64,000 nt of DNA from Rhinopomastus cyanomelas (Eukaryota > Chordata > Aves > Bucerotiformes > Rhinopomastidae). Position 1 is the stretch's first letter. Every line of letters begins with the position of its first letter. The DNA lies in NCBI GenBank assembly GCA_013400115.1, contig VXBP01010342.1, positions 27,923 through 91,922 on the forward strand. Direction: 5' to 3'. Positions 26,755 to 37,710 of this stretch are shown in pieces. A program made the position numbers and the translations under genes. The notes below the pieces were generated by a model. The model was not told the DNA's origin. It saw only the letters and a list, made by a program, of their open reading frames with translations, and searched no databases.

Positions 26755-28039
26755 TATTAAACCTGCTTTTATAACACAGAAATCTCATCATGTCTTTCCA
26801 TATGTTTCTTCTGTGTTGCAGGAATGTTTTCTTAACTTGGCTATGATTTTGCATTCAAATTCCTGGCATAATGACAGAATAGAACTCAATCAAATAAACG
26901 TGTTATGTATTTTGATCTACAAACTCTTTGACTATCCTGATCTATTTTACAGTTACAAGCCTGTGGTTAAACCAGCATTGTGTCTCACGTAATGGAGAAA
27001 GAAATTTCCCATGGAGCTTACCAAAGGATGTCTAGCAGTGAGGCTGAGCTCACAAACATCACTACGTCACATGTCACATTGCAAAAGTAAATATTATACT
27101 CACAAGGATAATCAGGAGGGTTTTGTTTGACCTGGCCATGGTTTGCATGGGTTTTGTGCAGGTACTGTCCCACCCTGGTACCACTTACCACAATTACATA
27201 TGGCCACGTCCACACGAGTCCAAACGGGTCATTCATAAACACAAGACTAACATAAACTGGCCCATTTGTACAACACATTGTACAAGGCAGCATGAGTCAT
27301 TAATAGGACTCGTGCACTACACAATAAGAGCTAAAGCAAAACCTCACATTTCTATGTATTTTCACCAAAAATATGGAGAAACAGGTACAAAAACATAATG
27401 ATGCACTAGTAATTGTCAACCACAAAAAGCCCTCATTTTTTTCTATACACATGCATGTTATTGTTAGCCTTGGAGAACCTCAGTTTCTTCCATTACAATC
27501 TGCTCGCTAGAAAGTCTACACAGAGTAAGTAACTCTGAAGGAAAGAGAAACTTGGGAAGCAGATCCTACCTTCTGCTCAGGCTGAGATTGTCATAATCAC
27601 TACAGACTTAACTCAGTTTGCCAGTAACTGTATTCGTGCATGTTAGTCTTCATTTTTTCTGGATAAACGCTGGGCCTTGAGTATTTTGAATTGGTACTTA
27701 CAAGAGACGGAAAATTTGCAAAAGCAGTCTGGCTTAATGAGTTTCTAGAGTGCTGGGCTCTACTGTGGGTCACCTCAAGAAGATAGAAAGGTGGTGAATG
27801 ACTTCAGTAAGAGCCTAGATTTTCACCATTCTGCTTAAAGGTGTTGAATTTCATGCCAATGAGCAGGTTTGAAAGCCTTCCATTTGTGCCTGCTGTAATA
27901 TGTTATAATAGACTTGGTAGGTCACTGAAAACTTATTTTTTAAATAAAAAGATTGCCAGAAGAATTTGGCAAACTCCACTTTTCTCTGAGGCTTAAGGAA
28001 CAGAATATCTTTCCTTGCTCAGCCTGTTCATTTCCATTC
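26755..28039. other. Unassigned intergenic sequence
   Basis: No gene or repeat is assigned. Two antiparallel 91-codon frames overlap at 27018-27398 without recognisable domains. Confidence 0.5.
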
Positions 28040-28400
28040 AGTAATGCTGCTGTCAACTGTCATCCACAGTGTCTGAGCCCACATAAGCCCCAGCCACTTG
28101 CATTACTAGTGCTAGAAACCACAGACTCAGCAATAAGGATGTCATCAGCATACCTGAGATTACAACATCTCCTTCTGCCAATGTTAATACCGCTATGGAA
28201 ACCATCAACAGCAATACACATTATTATTTCACTATAAATATTGAACAGATGTGACAGCCTTGTCAAACTCCTTTCCTGGTGTCCAACTACTCTGTTATAC
28301 CTTTTGCTACTTTGCTGCTCTTCTTTGGCCATGAAAACAGATGGCACGTGTTGACCATCTGTGCAGGAAAGCACATTTGCAACATCCAGGTTTCTGAATA
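28040..28400 (-). pseudogene. Degraded non-CR1 LINE reverse transcriptase, RTE-like
   Basis: On the minus strand, an open frame running from 28374 down to 28060 contains a reverse transcriptase core. It includes LFNIYSEIIM (from 28248), a glycine-rich GINIGRRR segment, and LRYADDILIAES with the catalytic YADD box at 28152-28141. The spacing of LFNIYSE to YADD and the residues around it fit the RTE-type LINE clade (which includes BovB and AviRTE), where 'NLRYADD' is usual. CR1 in this window has FADD instead. The QG of the preceding VRQGC motif is not recognisable, and the upstream frame holds stops, so the copy is dead. It could be an old vertebrate RTE relic or a horizontally acquired AviRTE; the fragment is too short and diverged to decide by eye. 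Confidence 0.7.
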
Positions 28401-28600
28401 ACGTGCTAAACTAACACTTTTGAATACCTTTGGTAAAATGCAACTGCAATAGATTACTTCCTTTAGTTTCCTCTGTACTAACTTTGTAAAAAAATCAGTG
28501 CGGGTTATGCAGATTTTCACCAGTTACATCAGGTCCAGGATGCAGCAGAGCTGCCATAGTACTTCTACTATAGCAGACAGCTTGCTGGCTCTGCTCTTGA

Positions 28601-28622
28601 CTTTTCTTTTCTTTTCTTTTTT
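28601..28622. repeat. (CTTTT)n microsatellite
   Basis: Four consecutive CTTTT units run into a short T run. Confidence 0.9.
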
Positions 28623-31189
28623 GGAGATGATCAGTTTCCTTGAAAGATAAACAAAAGAATGGAAATTACAACACAGTTCTTGCTTAACACAGTATGTCCT
28701 TTCACCTCATTAATCCTTCTGCTTAATTTTAAATGTCTTAAGAATGTTCTTGCAGTTTAGTCACGAGAAGTTAAGTCCACACAGAGAAATTAAATGTTAG
28801 GCATTGTTCTTTTTGAGAAGGGCTTGCAGTACCTCACCTACATAAGATGGCTAGGGAACCACAAATCTGAAGAGGGAGTTAACTTTTCCAAAGACCAGGT
28901 CAGTAGGAGAATGAGAAGTAGGCAGGAACAACCTAATCCAATTTTTCATCCGTTTTCCTGGTCAGCAACATACCATCCAAAAAAGCACCAAAAGGTTATG
29001 CAACATCTAATTTTGTAGGCATTAGCCTTTAAATCAGAGCAAAGCAACTCAAAGAGCCTGGGGAATGACTTGCACAGTTGTGCTTCACCTCCACAGGCAC
29101 AGGTTTTCTCTCTGAGGGCTTCAGAAGAAGCACAAAATGGCTATGTAGTAGCATGCCTTTACCCTACAAAACTTGCTCAGTGTGTGTTGGAAAAGAGAGC
29201 ACGTTCCTAGTGTGATTGCCCTGAAGAAACCAGTGTTTCAGCCAGCAGGTCTTCCTTCCAAGTTGATGTCTGTGGCTGTTGGAATTGTCACTCTATCATA
29301 AAAGGAGAGATGTGCAAAGCTGAGCAGACTGTGGGGCTGGGTGCTTCACAGGTAGGGGAAGGTAACGGCTGAATCCAAGAGCTACAAGATATAGATGTTC
29401 TATCCTGAGCTAAGAATTATGCATTGCTGAAGCTAATATAAGTGCTTTATGTGGAAGAATAGGTAGTCAGACTGTATGCCCTCTCCATTGTTAAATCAAT
29501 AATGTTTTGGTGTGCTGCCGAAATTCAGTTGCACATCTGCTATTTTTTTTTTCACCTCTAGGTCTAATCAATAAAGAAAAGGTGAAGAGCGAAGGCACAA
29601 GCAATAGCTGGAAGCAGCTTTGAGTCTCATTTATGATATTTGTTTTAATTTGGGTGGCATCAGACTCTTAGGAAAAATTCTGGAGATATCTCCTAGTACC
29701 CATAAGACTTAGTTCCTTTCTGAAAAGGAGTGATGTCTGATAGATGCAACACTGCAGAGTGATCACATGGTGCTGCTCAATGCAAAAGACAAAACCAAAG
29801 AAAAGAGTGTAACAGTGTTTGAGCAGTCATAGTCTAGCATCAGCTCAATCTTGCTGGAAAGGAAATGTGAGGGTTTTGTGGATTTTATGGGCTAATTAGT
29901 GATTTATTGCTTTGTCTTGCATTTTTTACCTTGAAGTAACTCCTAAATACTTTCTAGAAATCATAGGCTATGTACAGTCTAAATCATAAATGCGTTCAGA
30001 ATTGCACAAAAGTAAAGACAAACAAAAGGCCAATGAGGGAATAGTGCAAAAATATTACACCTTAAATTTTAAAATGTGTACTGGTATTTAGTTTCAAAGG
30101 AAAAAAATCTTGTTACAGCTCAAGACATGATAATCATGGGCTTTGGACATGTGACGATCTCAAACAAACCTGCTACTTCAGTAGCTTTGCATAACTAAAG
30201 ACAAAGCAGATATAATTTCTTCATTTTGAGAGTTCCGTGGCATAGGGCAGTGCAGGAGAGCAAGAAACATTCCTCATCTTCCAGCTGAGAGTAACAACCA
30301 TCACCATCACTATGCTGCATCAAGGTCCTCACAGTGCTTCACAAAGACAGACTGATCATGCCTCAGGAAAGCAGCAAATATTTAGCACTTATTTTGGCCA
30401 ACCCTAATGTTAAGTGTCTGGCAAATCGTACTTACTGTATTCTTACTTGTCCAGGTGTGATCAGGGACAGCATATCCAACAGTACACAGATCTTGGTTAG
30501 TTTTAAACACAAGTAGTTTCTCTGAAGCTAACGAGACGCCCATACATCTTCAGAAATGAAACAGTAGGTGTTCTCAGTGTCATGTTGATTGAAATTCCCT
30601 TAAGGGGTTGGATGATAGGCTGAGGACCACATAACGAGTATGTTACTGTGTACCATGTTCAAAAGATGTGAGATGAAGACACTCTGTGAGTCAGATGCAA
30701 TAGCTTTTAGGATATAGGTGGCTATGAGTTGTGGTCTGGGAGACCTTGATATAGCAGAAGCTAAACTTAGGTGTTGGCATTGAGTAGTCAAATACTGCAA
30801 CAGAATAGAGGTTCATGTGTATGCAACTTTTAAAACAATTCAGACCGGAATTGTTTGAAGTAGGTAAAGCCACAGATTTTGCTACTCTCTAAGGCCAACA
30901 CTTTAAGTTCACAAAACCAGTATGGAGTTTGTCAGATGTTCCATGGCTGATACCTGATGCTGTGATTTCCCCTCCCCACCAACAGATACTAAAGACTAAG
31001 TACAACACCCTACTCTCCAGCCTAAAGGAAGTCTGTGTTATTTATCAAACTTAGGGATAAAGCCATTGCTGCATTTAAATGAAAAGAAAATTCCCTGTTG
31101 TTTGTCTTAGGGACAGGACTTCACTTTCTTAAAAAATGAACCCTTACCATATTATATCACCTTCAGGTTTTCACTACAGATTATGTCTG
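28623..31189. other. Unassigned intergenic sequence
   Basis: No gene or repeat is recognised. Confidence 0.5.
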
Positions 31190-31345
31190 TACATTTTTCT
31201 TACTTTCCCTTGGAATTTTCTTTTTTCCCATTCCTTCTTTGTCCTTTTCCTTCCTTACTCTGTCACTCCCTTCTCCCTCTCTCTCTCTCTTCCCTTCCCA
31301 CTCCACATCCCCACTTTTCTTTGGTTTCTTACACTATCTTTTCTA
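31190..31345. repeat. Polypyrimidine tract with embedded (CT)n
   Basis: About 155 bp of strongly C/T-biased plus strand (ttttcttactttcccttgg onward) includes a (CT)n run at about 31276-31291. It is low complexity. Two plus-strand open frames crossing it are leucine/phenylalanine/serine-rich artefacts of the bias. Confidence 0.85.
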
Positions 31346-32440
31346 CACCTTTGATGGCATCCATGCTGCAGAAAACAAACCCATAAAATGAATCTTCCAG
31401 TTAAACTTTCAAGCTCTCAGCTTGAGCTTGAATAGGGGCAATGTCAGTAAGTAATCCCTTTTGCAGACATGATATGAAATGGTAGCAGAGGAATAATTCT
31501 ACCCCAGAGCAGGGTGTTGAGGAGAGTATAAAATGTACATGCGGCCTCTTTTAATTTTTGTTCTCTAGAACAAAATATGTGAGGAACCTCCTTAATTTTC
31601 ACATCAGTGTTTGCAGCTCAGGACTCCATTAATGCACCCCTCTCCCTGCTGCTGTTCTATGCCCTAGTTTGCAGTCAGTTCATTCTGCACTGATGTATAT
31701 TTCATTGCCCAAGGCTTAATTTTGATTTATTGTCCATCCATAAATTAGAAAAATATGCTCTGGAATTCCATCCCGCTGAAAAGCTGTGCCTGATGTCAGG
31801 GGACTGGGTGATATTTAAGATGTCAGAAATACATATTGGATTAGTGTGCTTTGTTTCCCCACAACAGCAGGTGTTTAATCATAGCTGATGGCTGAAGTTA
31901 AATGCATTAGGACAGGATCAGCCAAGAAGATGGAGTTTTTCTAAACCATACAAACTCCAGATAAATATCTCTAAACTAATTGTGTGTCCATATCTTAGGT
32001 ACATTTTTATTTACTTTAGTACTTTAAACAATGAAAATAACCACTGGAACGCAACCCTGCGTTTAAGATTGGTACAAATCTTTGATGCTCATGAGTGAGT
32101 GGCTTTTGCACGGTATTAGGCTGTCTCTTCTTGGCCCTCCGATGGTTTAAGATCTTTTCAAAAGGAAAGATAAATAAGAAAGAAATAAGAAGGGCTAAAG
32201 CAGCTTTAGAGCTTTTTTGAGGCTGGGGGTTATTCCCATAAAAAAATCAAGACATGAATGTAAAAGAAGATTCTTACTGTACACAGAACCCTAAGTAACA
32301 CAGGCCACATCCTGCATCCAAGTGTTCTCTTTAATGTTTGTTTTCTACTGCTGATTTTTGTTTGTTGCAGTTAAGCTTGCTGCTCTGTTTATGTTAATGA
32401 GAAGCCTCTGTGTATAGAAAAATGATCAGGCCTGGTCTTG
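31346..32440. other. Unassigned intergenic sequence
   Basis: No gene or repeat is recognised. Confidence 0.5.
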
Positions 32441-32720
32441 AGCAATTTAGCTGGAGGCCGAAGGGAAGACGCTTAGGAGAGCAAACATTTTCAAGGTCAA
32501 CCGGTGAACTGTAACAAGCCAGTGAGATTCATGGCGAGAATTGTATACTTTGACACAACAGCGATTTGATTAAAAGAGAAAGTAATGGGTTTAAACAGTC
32601 GCTATGAGGATGTAGCCAGAATTTGTTAGCTTTTCGCAAATTACTTAACAGAGCAGTGATGGAACTGGAAATAGGACTGTTTTGCGTGAGGTAAAGAAAA
32701 TACGGTTACATTTGAAACAA
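32441..32720. promoter_or_regulatory. Candidate conserved non-coding element
   Basis: This repeat-free block has relatively many CpG-containing words for its AT-rich surroundings (aagacgctt, aaccggtgaa, ggcgag, agcgattt, agtcgctatg, ttcgcaaa). It also has palindromic or receptor-like words such as tcaaggtcaaccggtgaact. The texture suggests purifying selection, but this is inference only. Confidence 0.3.
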
Positions 32721-32904
32721 GAATAATAAACGATGCTAATGTTTGTTGTTAAATGCATTTCACTTCATTCACCTTGCAATGATTTCTAGGAAGTTTAGAA
32801 CATTATAAATGTTACAGACAGCTATAATAAAGTTGATGGGTTTTAAGTTTTCTGATATGCAAAACACAGCTCCTGTTACTGCATTTATAAAACCTCAGCC
32901 CTCT

Positions 32905-33070
32905 ATGAATAAATAATACTCTGCTTATATAGGACCCTTCACACGGAGATATCAAACCACTGCGAAGGCAGGCAATGGGACCTAAGATTCACTCCTTATG
33001 CTGCGCAGAGAAACTGAGGCAGAGAGGCTTTGACTTGAACAAAATGGGTGAGTCAGAGGGAAATGTGTGA
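32905..33070 (-). repeat. MIR-type ancient SINE fragment, antisense
   Basis: 'tatataggacccttcacacg', 'agatatcaaaccactgcgaa' and above all 'gagaaactgaggcagagagg' followed by 'tttgacttgaac' match the reverse complement of a MIR/amniote CORE-SINE (gatctcaaagcgcttt / gaaactgaggcacagagagg / gtgacttgccc). Confidence 0.7.
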
Positions 33071-33296
33071 TACAAGGCTACATTTTCCAGTCTTTAGGCT
33101 ATGAAGTTTATTTTGGGGTAACTAGATATTTACTGCAAGCTCATGCTTAAATATCATAAGCAATGAGGATATAGAGTTAGGCATATCTTCTAAACATTTG
33201 CTGTTTCTATACCCCAGCTACAAAAGAACACCACCCCAAACCCCAGATATTTATTATATATACACTGTGCCTCTCCTGCCTTACTCTTTTAAAAGT

Positions 33297-33468
33297 ATTC
33301 TGAGCTGGCTCAGTTGGTAGAGCATGGGACTCTGAATTCCTGGGGTCATGGGTTTGAGCCCCATGTAGGACATCTTGAGGCAGTACTGCAGGCTACCCTG
33401 CTCCAGCAGGGGAGGTTGGATGAGCCTTCAAGGTCCCTTCCAACCTCTAACATTCTGCGATTCTGTGA
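33297..33468 (+). repeat. tRNA-Lys-like SINE with CR1 3' tail
   Basis: Positions 33297-33371 fold as a tRNA-related head resembling tRNA-Lys(CTT). Box A tggctcagttg (33306-33316) fits the pol III consensus perfectly. Box B ggtttgagccc (33351-33361) has one mismatch. The anticodon arm ggga-ctctgaa-ttcc would place CTG at the anticodon, one base from CTT. A short linker (to about 33392) leads to a CR1-type tail: 'ccctgctccagcaggggagg', a gap, 'tcaaggtcccttccaacc', 'attctgcgattctgtga'. Head plus LINE tail is the classic SINE structure. Known comparators are the tRNA-Ile-derived TguSINE1 of passerines and the turtle tRNA-Lys pol III SINEs with CR1-like tails. The acceptor stem is not paired well, so this is not a functional tRNA gene. 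The tail core (ctgctccagcaggg) is shared with the 5S-headed element at 6383. Confidence 0.85.
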
Positions 33469-33486
33469 AACCACGGTCTGAATTCA

Positions 33487-33760
33487 TACAGTCAGAAAAT
33501 TGTCTGGGTTGGAAGGGATCTCCAAAGATCATCTAATCTAACCTCCCTGCAGTGAACAGGGACATCCTCAACTGGATCAGGTTGCCCAGAGTCTTGCTGA
33601 GCCTCACCTTGACTATCTCCAGGGATGGGGCTTCAGCTGCCTTCCTGGGCAACCAGTTCCTATGCTCAAACACCCTCATAGTAAAGAACATCTTCCTAAC
33701 ATCCAACGTAAATCTGCCCTTCTCTGACTTGCAACCATTGTCTAAATTCAACTCTTACCG
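33487..33760 (-). repeat. CR1 LINE 3' end, antisense, tail-to-tail with the SINE
   Basis: The plus strand reads as the complement of a CR1 3' end: 'tctgggttggaagggatctc', 'aaagatcatctaatctaacc', 'tccctgcagtgaacagggac', 'catcctcaactggatcaggt', 'ctatctccagggatggggc', 'gaacatcttcctaacatcca'. It is 5'-truncated around 33760. Its tail differs from the 4298/37364 subfamily, so it is a different CR1 lineage. Its 3' end lies about 20 bp from the 3' end of the oppositely oriented SINE. Confidence 0.92.
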
Positions 33761-35282
33761 CACCATAAAGTTAAATCCAGTTTGCACGTGTTCCAGAGGA
33801 TACTCTCTTCTGCAGGCAGATTCCACCCCAAGCTCAAAGCAGAGACTACCCAGAGCCTGATCCTCATGCAGCTCAGTAAAATTTCACATGCAAATAGCAC
33901 TGCAATTATCTAATCAGGCTGGATATTAATCAGGCTGGTGTATTCCAACAGAAAAATGTATCCTTCCAGTTTTTCAATTACGTCTGCATCTACTGTGATT
34001 CGCTTTGCTTCTTTGTGCACACAGGTTATGTGGCTTTTTGTGGGCAGGTCTGTTCATAAGTATCCGTTGCTTTAAAAAAACCCACAGCCAGTAAATATAA
34101 AAACTCCTGCTAATGGTGAATAGCTGCCTCACATCATCAGAGTAGGAGTAGGTTCTGGAATTTTCCAAGGCGCATGGAATGGAAGGGAAGATCACAAAAG
34201 TACCTTATCAGAAATGACTGAACATGATCACAAGCACCTGAATCAGAGATGACAGAGATGACTCCGTGGCTGTAGTTTTTATTTTGTAAGTAATTTGTTT
34301 AAAAAACTGTCATGTTGGGTTTTTTAATGGACATTGCTTAAACCATTTCTCTAACCTGGCTGAAATTCATTGTTCTTGATGGTCAGCTGAGACACTGAGT
34401 TCATCCAGTTACCAATTACTCTGAGGAGGTGGTGGAAACTTGTCATTGGAGCTTAGGCAGGGGGCAGGACTGAAGAGCAAGCAGGCTGACCACTGAAAAA
34501 CTTCTCCAAAATTGCCTTTGAGTGTGGTTCTAACACTCCAGCATGGTTCCAAGGTTTGTTGTCTTTTGTCTTAATGCACAAGAAGAAGACAAGGAAAAAC
34601 TGCTAAAGATTCAGGTTTGGGTGGGAATCATTAAATAATATGGCTTTGCTTTCCTCTAAAACTGTCCATTTAGAGTTACATTGATGTTGATTCAATTCCA
34701 AAGAATTGAATTGCCCCCATTAAGCAAGAAGAGCTTGAGGATGTAGGCCCAGTTTAGATTTCCTGAGAGTGTTTGAGAATGTAATTTACAAATTAATACT
34801 AAACTAGTTTTTAGTTTAAGGAGTAGTATTTCTGATTGTAGTCTGGGAAGCAAAGTGCAATGGGAAACAGTTTAAAAATACACAGCTATCAAATCATGGA
34901 TCATCTCTAGTGGAAAAAAGATCCCCTATGGCAATCAAAACCTTTCAAATAGCTAGTTCGTTTAAGTAAAAAGATTAGCAACAGTAAAACTGAATGTCAA
35001 CAGGAAGTGTCCAAGGAAGATTCCAGACTATTACTCTGTGCAAGAGCACAGAAATACAGGTTCACCTGATCTTCAGATTCAACGTTTTCCAATTTAATGC
35101 TGGTTGAAAAAGCATCCAGCTGATAAATCCTTTAACCTCTACAAGCCAGAATATTCTGCCCCTTAGTATAAGTAGTTGATGCTTCAATTCTTTAAAAATA
35201 TTTTCTAGAGGAAGATTTTGGGTTGAGCAGTGTATTGATAAGGGGTCACAATTCCTGATATCTGAGGTCTTCCATAGACTCC
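33761..35282. other. Unassigned intergenic sequence
   Basis: No gene or repeat is recognised. Confidence 0.5.
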
Positions 35283-35415
35283 TTAAGTGACCTTCAATAA
35301 GTCACCACATTTCTATTTCCATTTTTGAACAAAGGGTATCCTACTTACTTATCCCTCAGGGACCTTGTATGTCTTAATCAATCAATATTTTTCATGACAC
35401 TTTGCGATCCACAGA
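35283..35415 (+). repeat. MIR-type ancient SINE fragment, sense
   Basis: 'ttaagtgaccttcaataagt caccacatttctatttcc', then 'acaaagggtatcctacttac', 'ttatccctcagggaccttgt' and 'gacactttgcgatcc', parallel the MIR order (gtgaccttgggcaagtcacttaacctct / aaaatgggnata / cctacctcatagggttgtg / aagcactttgagatcc). It is highly diverged. Confidence 0.6.
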
Positions 35416-37363
35416 TAATTAGAGATTTTGTGACAATAAAGCGTAAGTATTGTACACAGCTTACAGGCTGTTCTCCCTGCCCCCCAGGGTCTCGTCACAA
35501 GAGCTGAAGTGGTGAATGTCAGCACATATTTTTAGAGCACATTGAAATGAAGTAACTTACTAAAAAGTACCAAAGACAGCCTAAAACATGCTCCCTGTTA
35601 GATTATCCAAGATGTCCTTTGAAGGAAGACAGAAACTCCAATGCACTCTGACCTCTAACACCACCTGTAGAGTTACAACAGCGAAAGGAAAAGTGATATA
35701 ATTTTTAAAAGTAAGAGCAGAGAGTTGTATGGTGCTGGAAGTCTAATGTTAAACTTGAAGTTGATTGAGCAGGTCCTTGGGCAAACTGTCAATTAAATTC
35801 TCCCAAATAGAAGCACCATAAAAATATTTCTTTGGGGGGAATATACAGGGAGGGCCCTACACTCTTTGTGTGGTCAGACTCTAGGTGTTTCACTGAGATC
35901 TGTAATTAAATGATAAATGATATTGTGGTCTGCTATGTTTCCACTTGCTCTAGTAATAAATCATTGGGACGTTGAAATGTCCTAGGTTTTGTTACTACCA
36001 GACCTGCTTCTCCTTTCATGTATGTGGCAGAACTTTGAACTATGAATTTTTCTCATCTGCATCAGACACTTTGTATTTCACATGCAGCAAAGAAGGGCAA
36101 AGTTCTATATGCAAACTTAGACAAGCACTATTATGCTGTGGAATTGTGTTTATTCGCTTTGTGCTGCAGGGTTAGCATGGGACGGAGGTCCTGGAAAATT
36201 CATACAGGAAACAAGCAAAATACTTCTGGGAAGACACAGGACAGTATCATACCTAGAACTGAAAATGTTGACAGAAAGACAGACCACTGTCTGAGTTTTT
36301 GCTTTCGGAAGTAGTTCAGCTAGACACTACAAAAAAGTACTTGTATCCAAAATAAAAGATAATCTAGATCCTAGCTAAGCTGAGATGATAAAAATCAACT
36401 TTTTGTTTACAAAAAACATGAAAGAACATGCAAAACCGTGTTCTTCGTCATTAACTGGGCACCTTTTGTATATGGAGTAACTGAAGTTAACAGTAATGAT
36501 GATAATAAAGCCATATGTTTTATTCCAAATGAAGACAAATAAATGACTGCAGAAAACGAAAAGTATGATACACATTTTTTGGCTATTGGCTTGAAAATCA
36601 TAGCAATAATGAGCTGTTTAAATTATCAAAGGAAGCTCATAACTTTCTGGATATGCTTCTAGTCACATTTGCTAGCTTCTAAATGTTTAGTAACTAATTG
36701 GTCTTTCACATTTCCTAGTGGAACAAGGAATTTTTTAAATTTTATTTTAAAGTGCTCCTGCTGATACAGACATGAAAGCACTAAGATGAGGCAGTTCACA
36801 AGTCTGCGTGTAGTCTATTCCAAAATGCAAGTGCCTCAAATACACTAGTCTGAGAAAAGTCCTCAGGATAAACCGCTGCCCGTGGTTAATCGGTGCATCC
36901 ATTTAAAAATACCAATCAGATCCCAAACATGAATAGTTTATGACTTAATTTATTATGTAATGTTCTAATGGTGTATCTACAAGCATGGTCATACTGCTAG
37001 TTTCATATTTTTTAAAGTGGGTTCTTTGTCGTTCCACCAGACTTCTAATAATAGCAGGCGCTGTCTACAACTTTCTTTGCAGCAGGTTAGTTGTTATTTT
37101 CAAACCAAGCAGATAGCAGAATGTATTGGGCCTGATGGATGTAAAACTTTCAAGATTTCAGTTCAAATAAATTTTCTCCTTCGACTGACAAAGAATTTTG
37201 TCACAAGTCCAAAATGCTGATCAAATTTTGGATATCAGAAGTATTAAACTTGAGCAAAAGATGTGGTTTTGAGTAAAAAAACTCACATCATTAAGTTCAT
37301 TGAAAATCAGGCAAAACTTTCCAATTTTTCTTCATTTTGTGATTAAAACTAACAATTCCAAAT
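35416..37363. other. Unassigned intergenic sequence
   Basis: No gene or repeat is recognised. Confidence 0.5.
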
Positions 37364-37710
37364 GAATCATAGAATCATTACAGATCGGAAGGGACCTCGA
37401 AAGATCATCTAGTCCAATCCGCCTGCAACAGCAGGATCACCTAAACCAAGTCACACAGGAACCCGTCCAGTCGGGTCTTGAACATCTCCAGAGAAGGAGA
37501 CTCCACAACCCCCCTGGGCAGCCTGTTCCAGTGCTCTGTCACCCTCACTGTGAAGAAGTTCCTTCTCAGGTTGATGTGGAACCTCCTATGTTCCAGCTTA
37601 CAACCATTGCCCCTTGTCCTATCACTACATGACACCGAGAACAGCCCAGTGCCATCGTCCTGACACCCACCCCTCAAATATTTGTAGACATGAATGAGGT
37701 CACCCCTCAG
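37364..37710 (-). repeat. CR1 LINE 3' end, antisense
   Basis: The tail 'aatcatagaatcattacag' and 'atcggaagggacctcgaaag' is followed by 'gaacatctccagagaagga', 'ggcagcctgttccagtgctc', 'gaagaagttccttctcaggt' and 'gaatgaggtcacccctcag'. The minus strand keeps an open frame of about 100 codons (37746-37441) reading as the CR1 ORF2 C-terminus (GDLIHVYKYLRGGCQDDG, SDRTRGNGCKLEHRRFH, NFFTVRVTEHWNRLPRGVV). It is one of the best preserved copies and belongs to the 4298/19019/62872 tail subfamily. Confidence 0.95.

Noticed and set aside
27018..27398. Antiparallel 91-codon frames as coding
   Set aside because: Both strands are open by chance; no domain, no start context support.
30315..30380. Possible MIR-like fragment (caaggtcctcacagtgcttc)
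   Set aside because: A single short word match without supporting flanks.
33297..33371. Functional tRNA-Lys gene
   Set aside because: The acceptor stem does not pair well, the anticodon position is CTG instead of CTT, and the head continues into a CR1 tail, so it is a SINE head.
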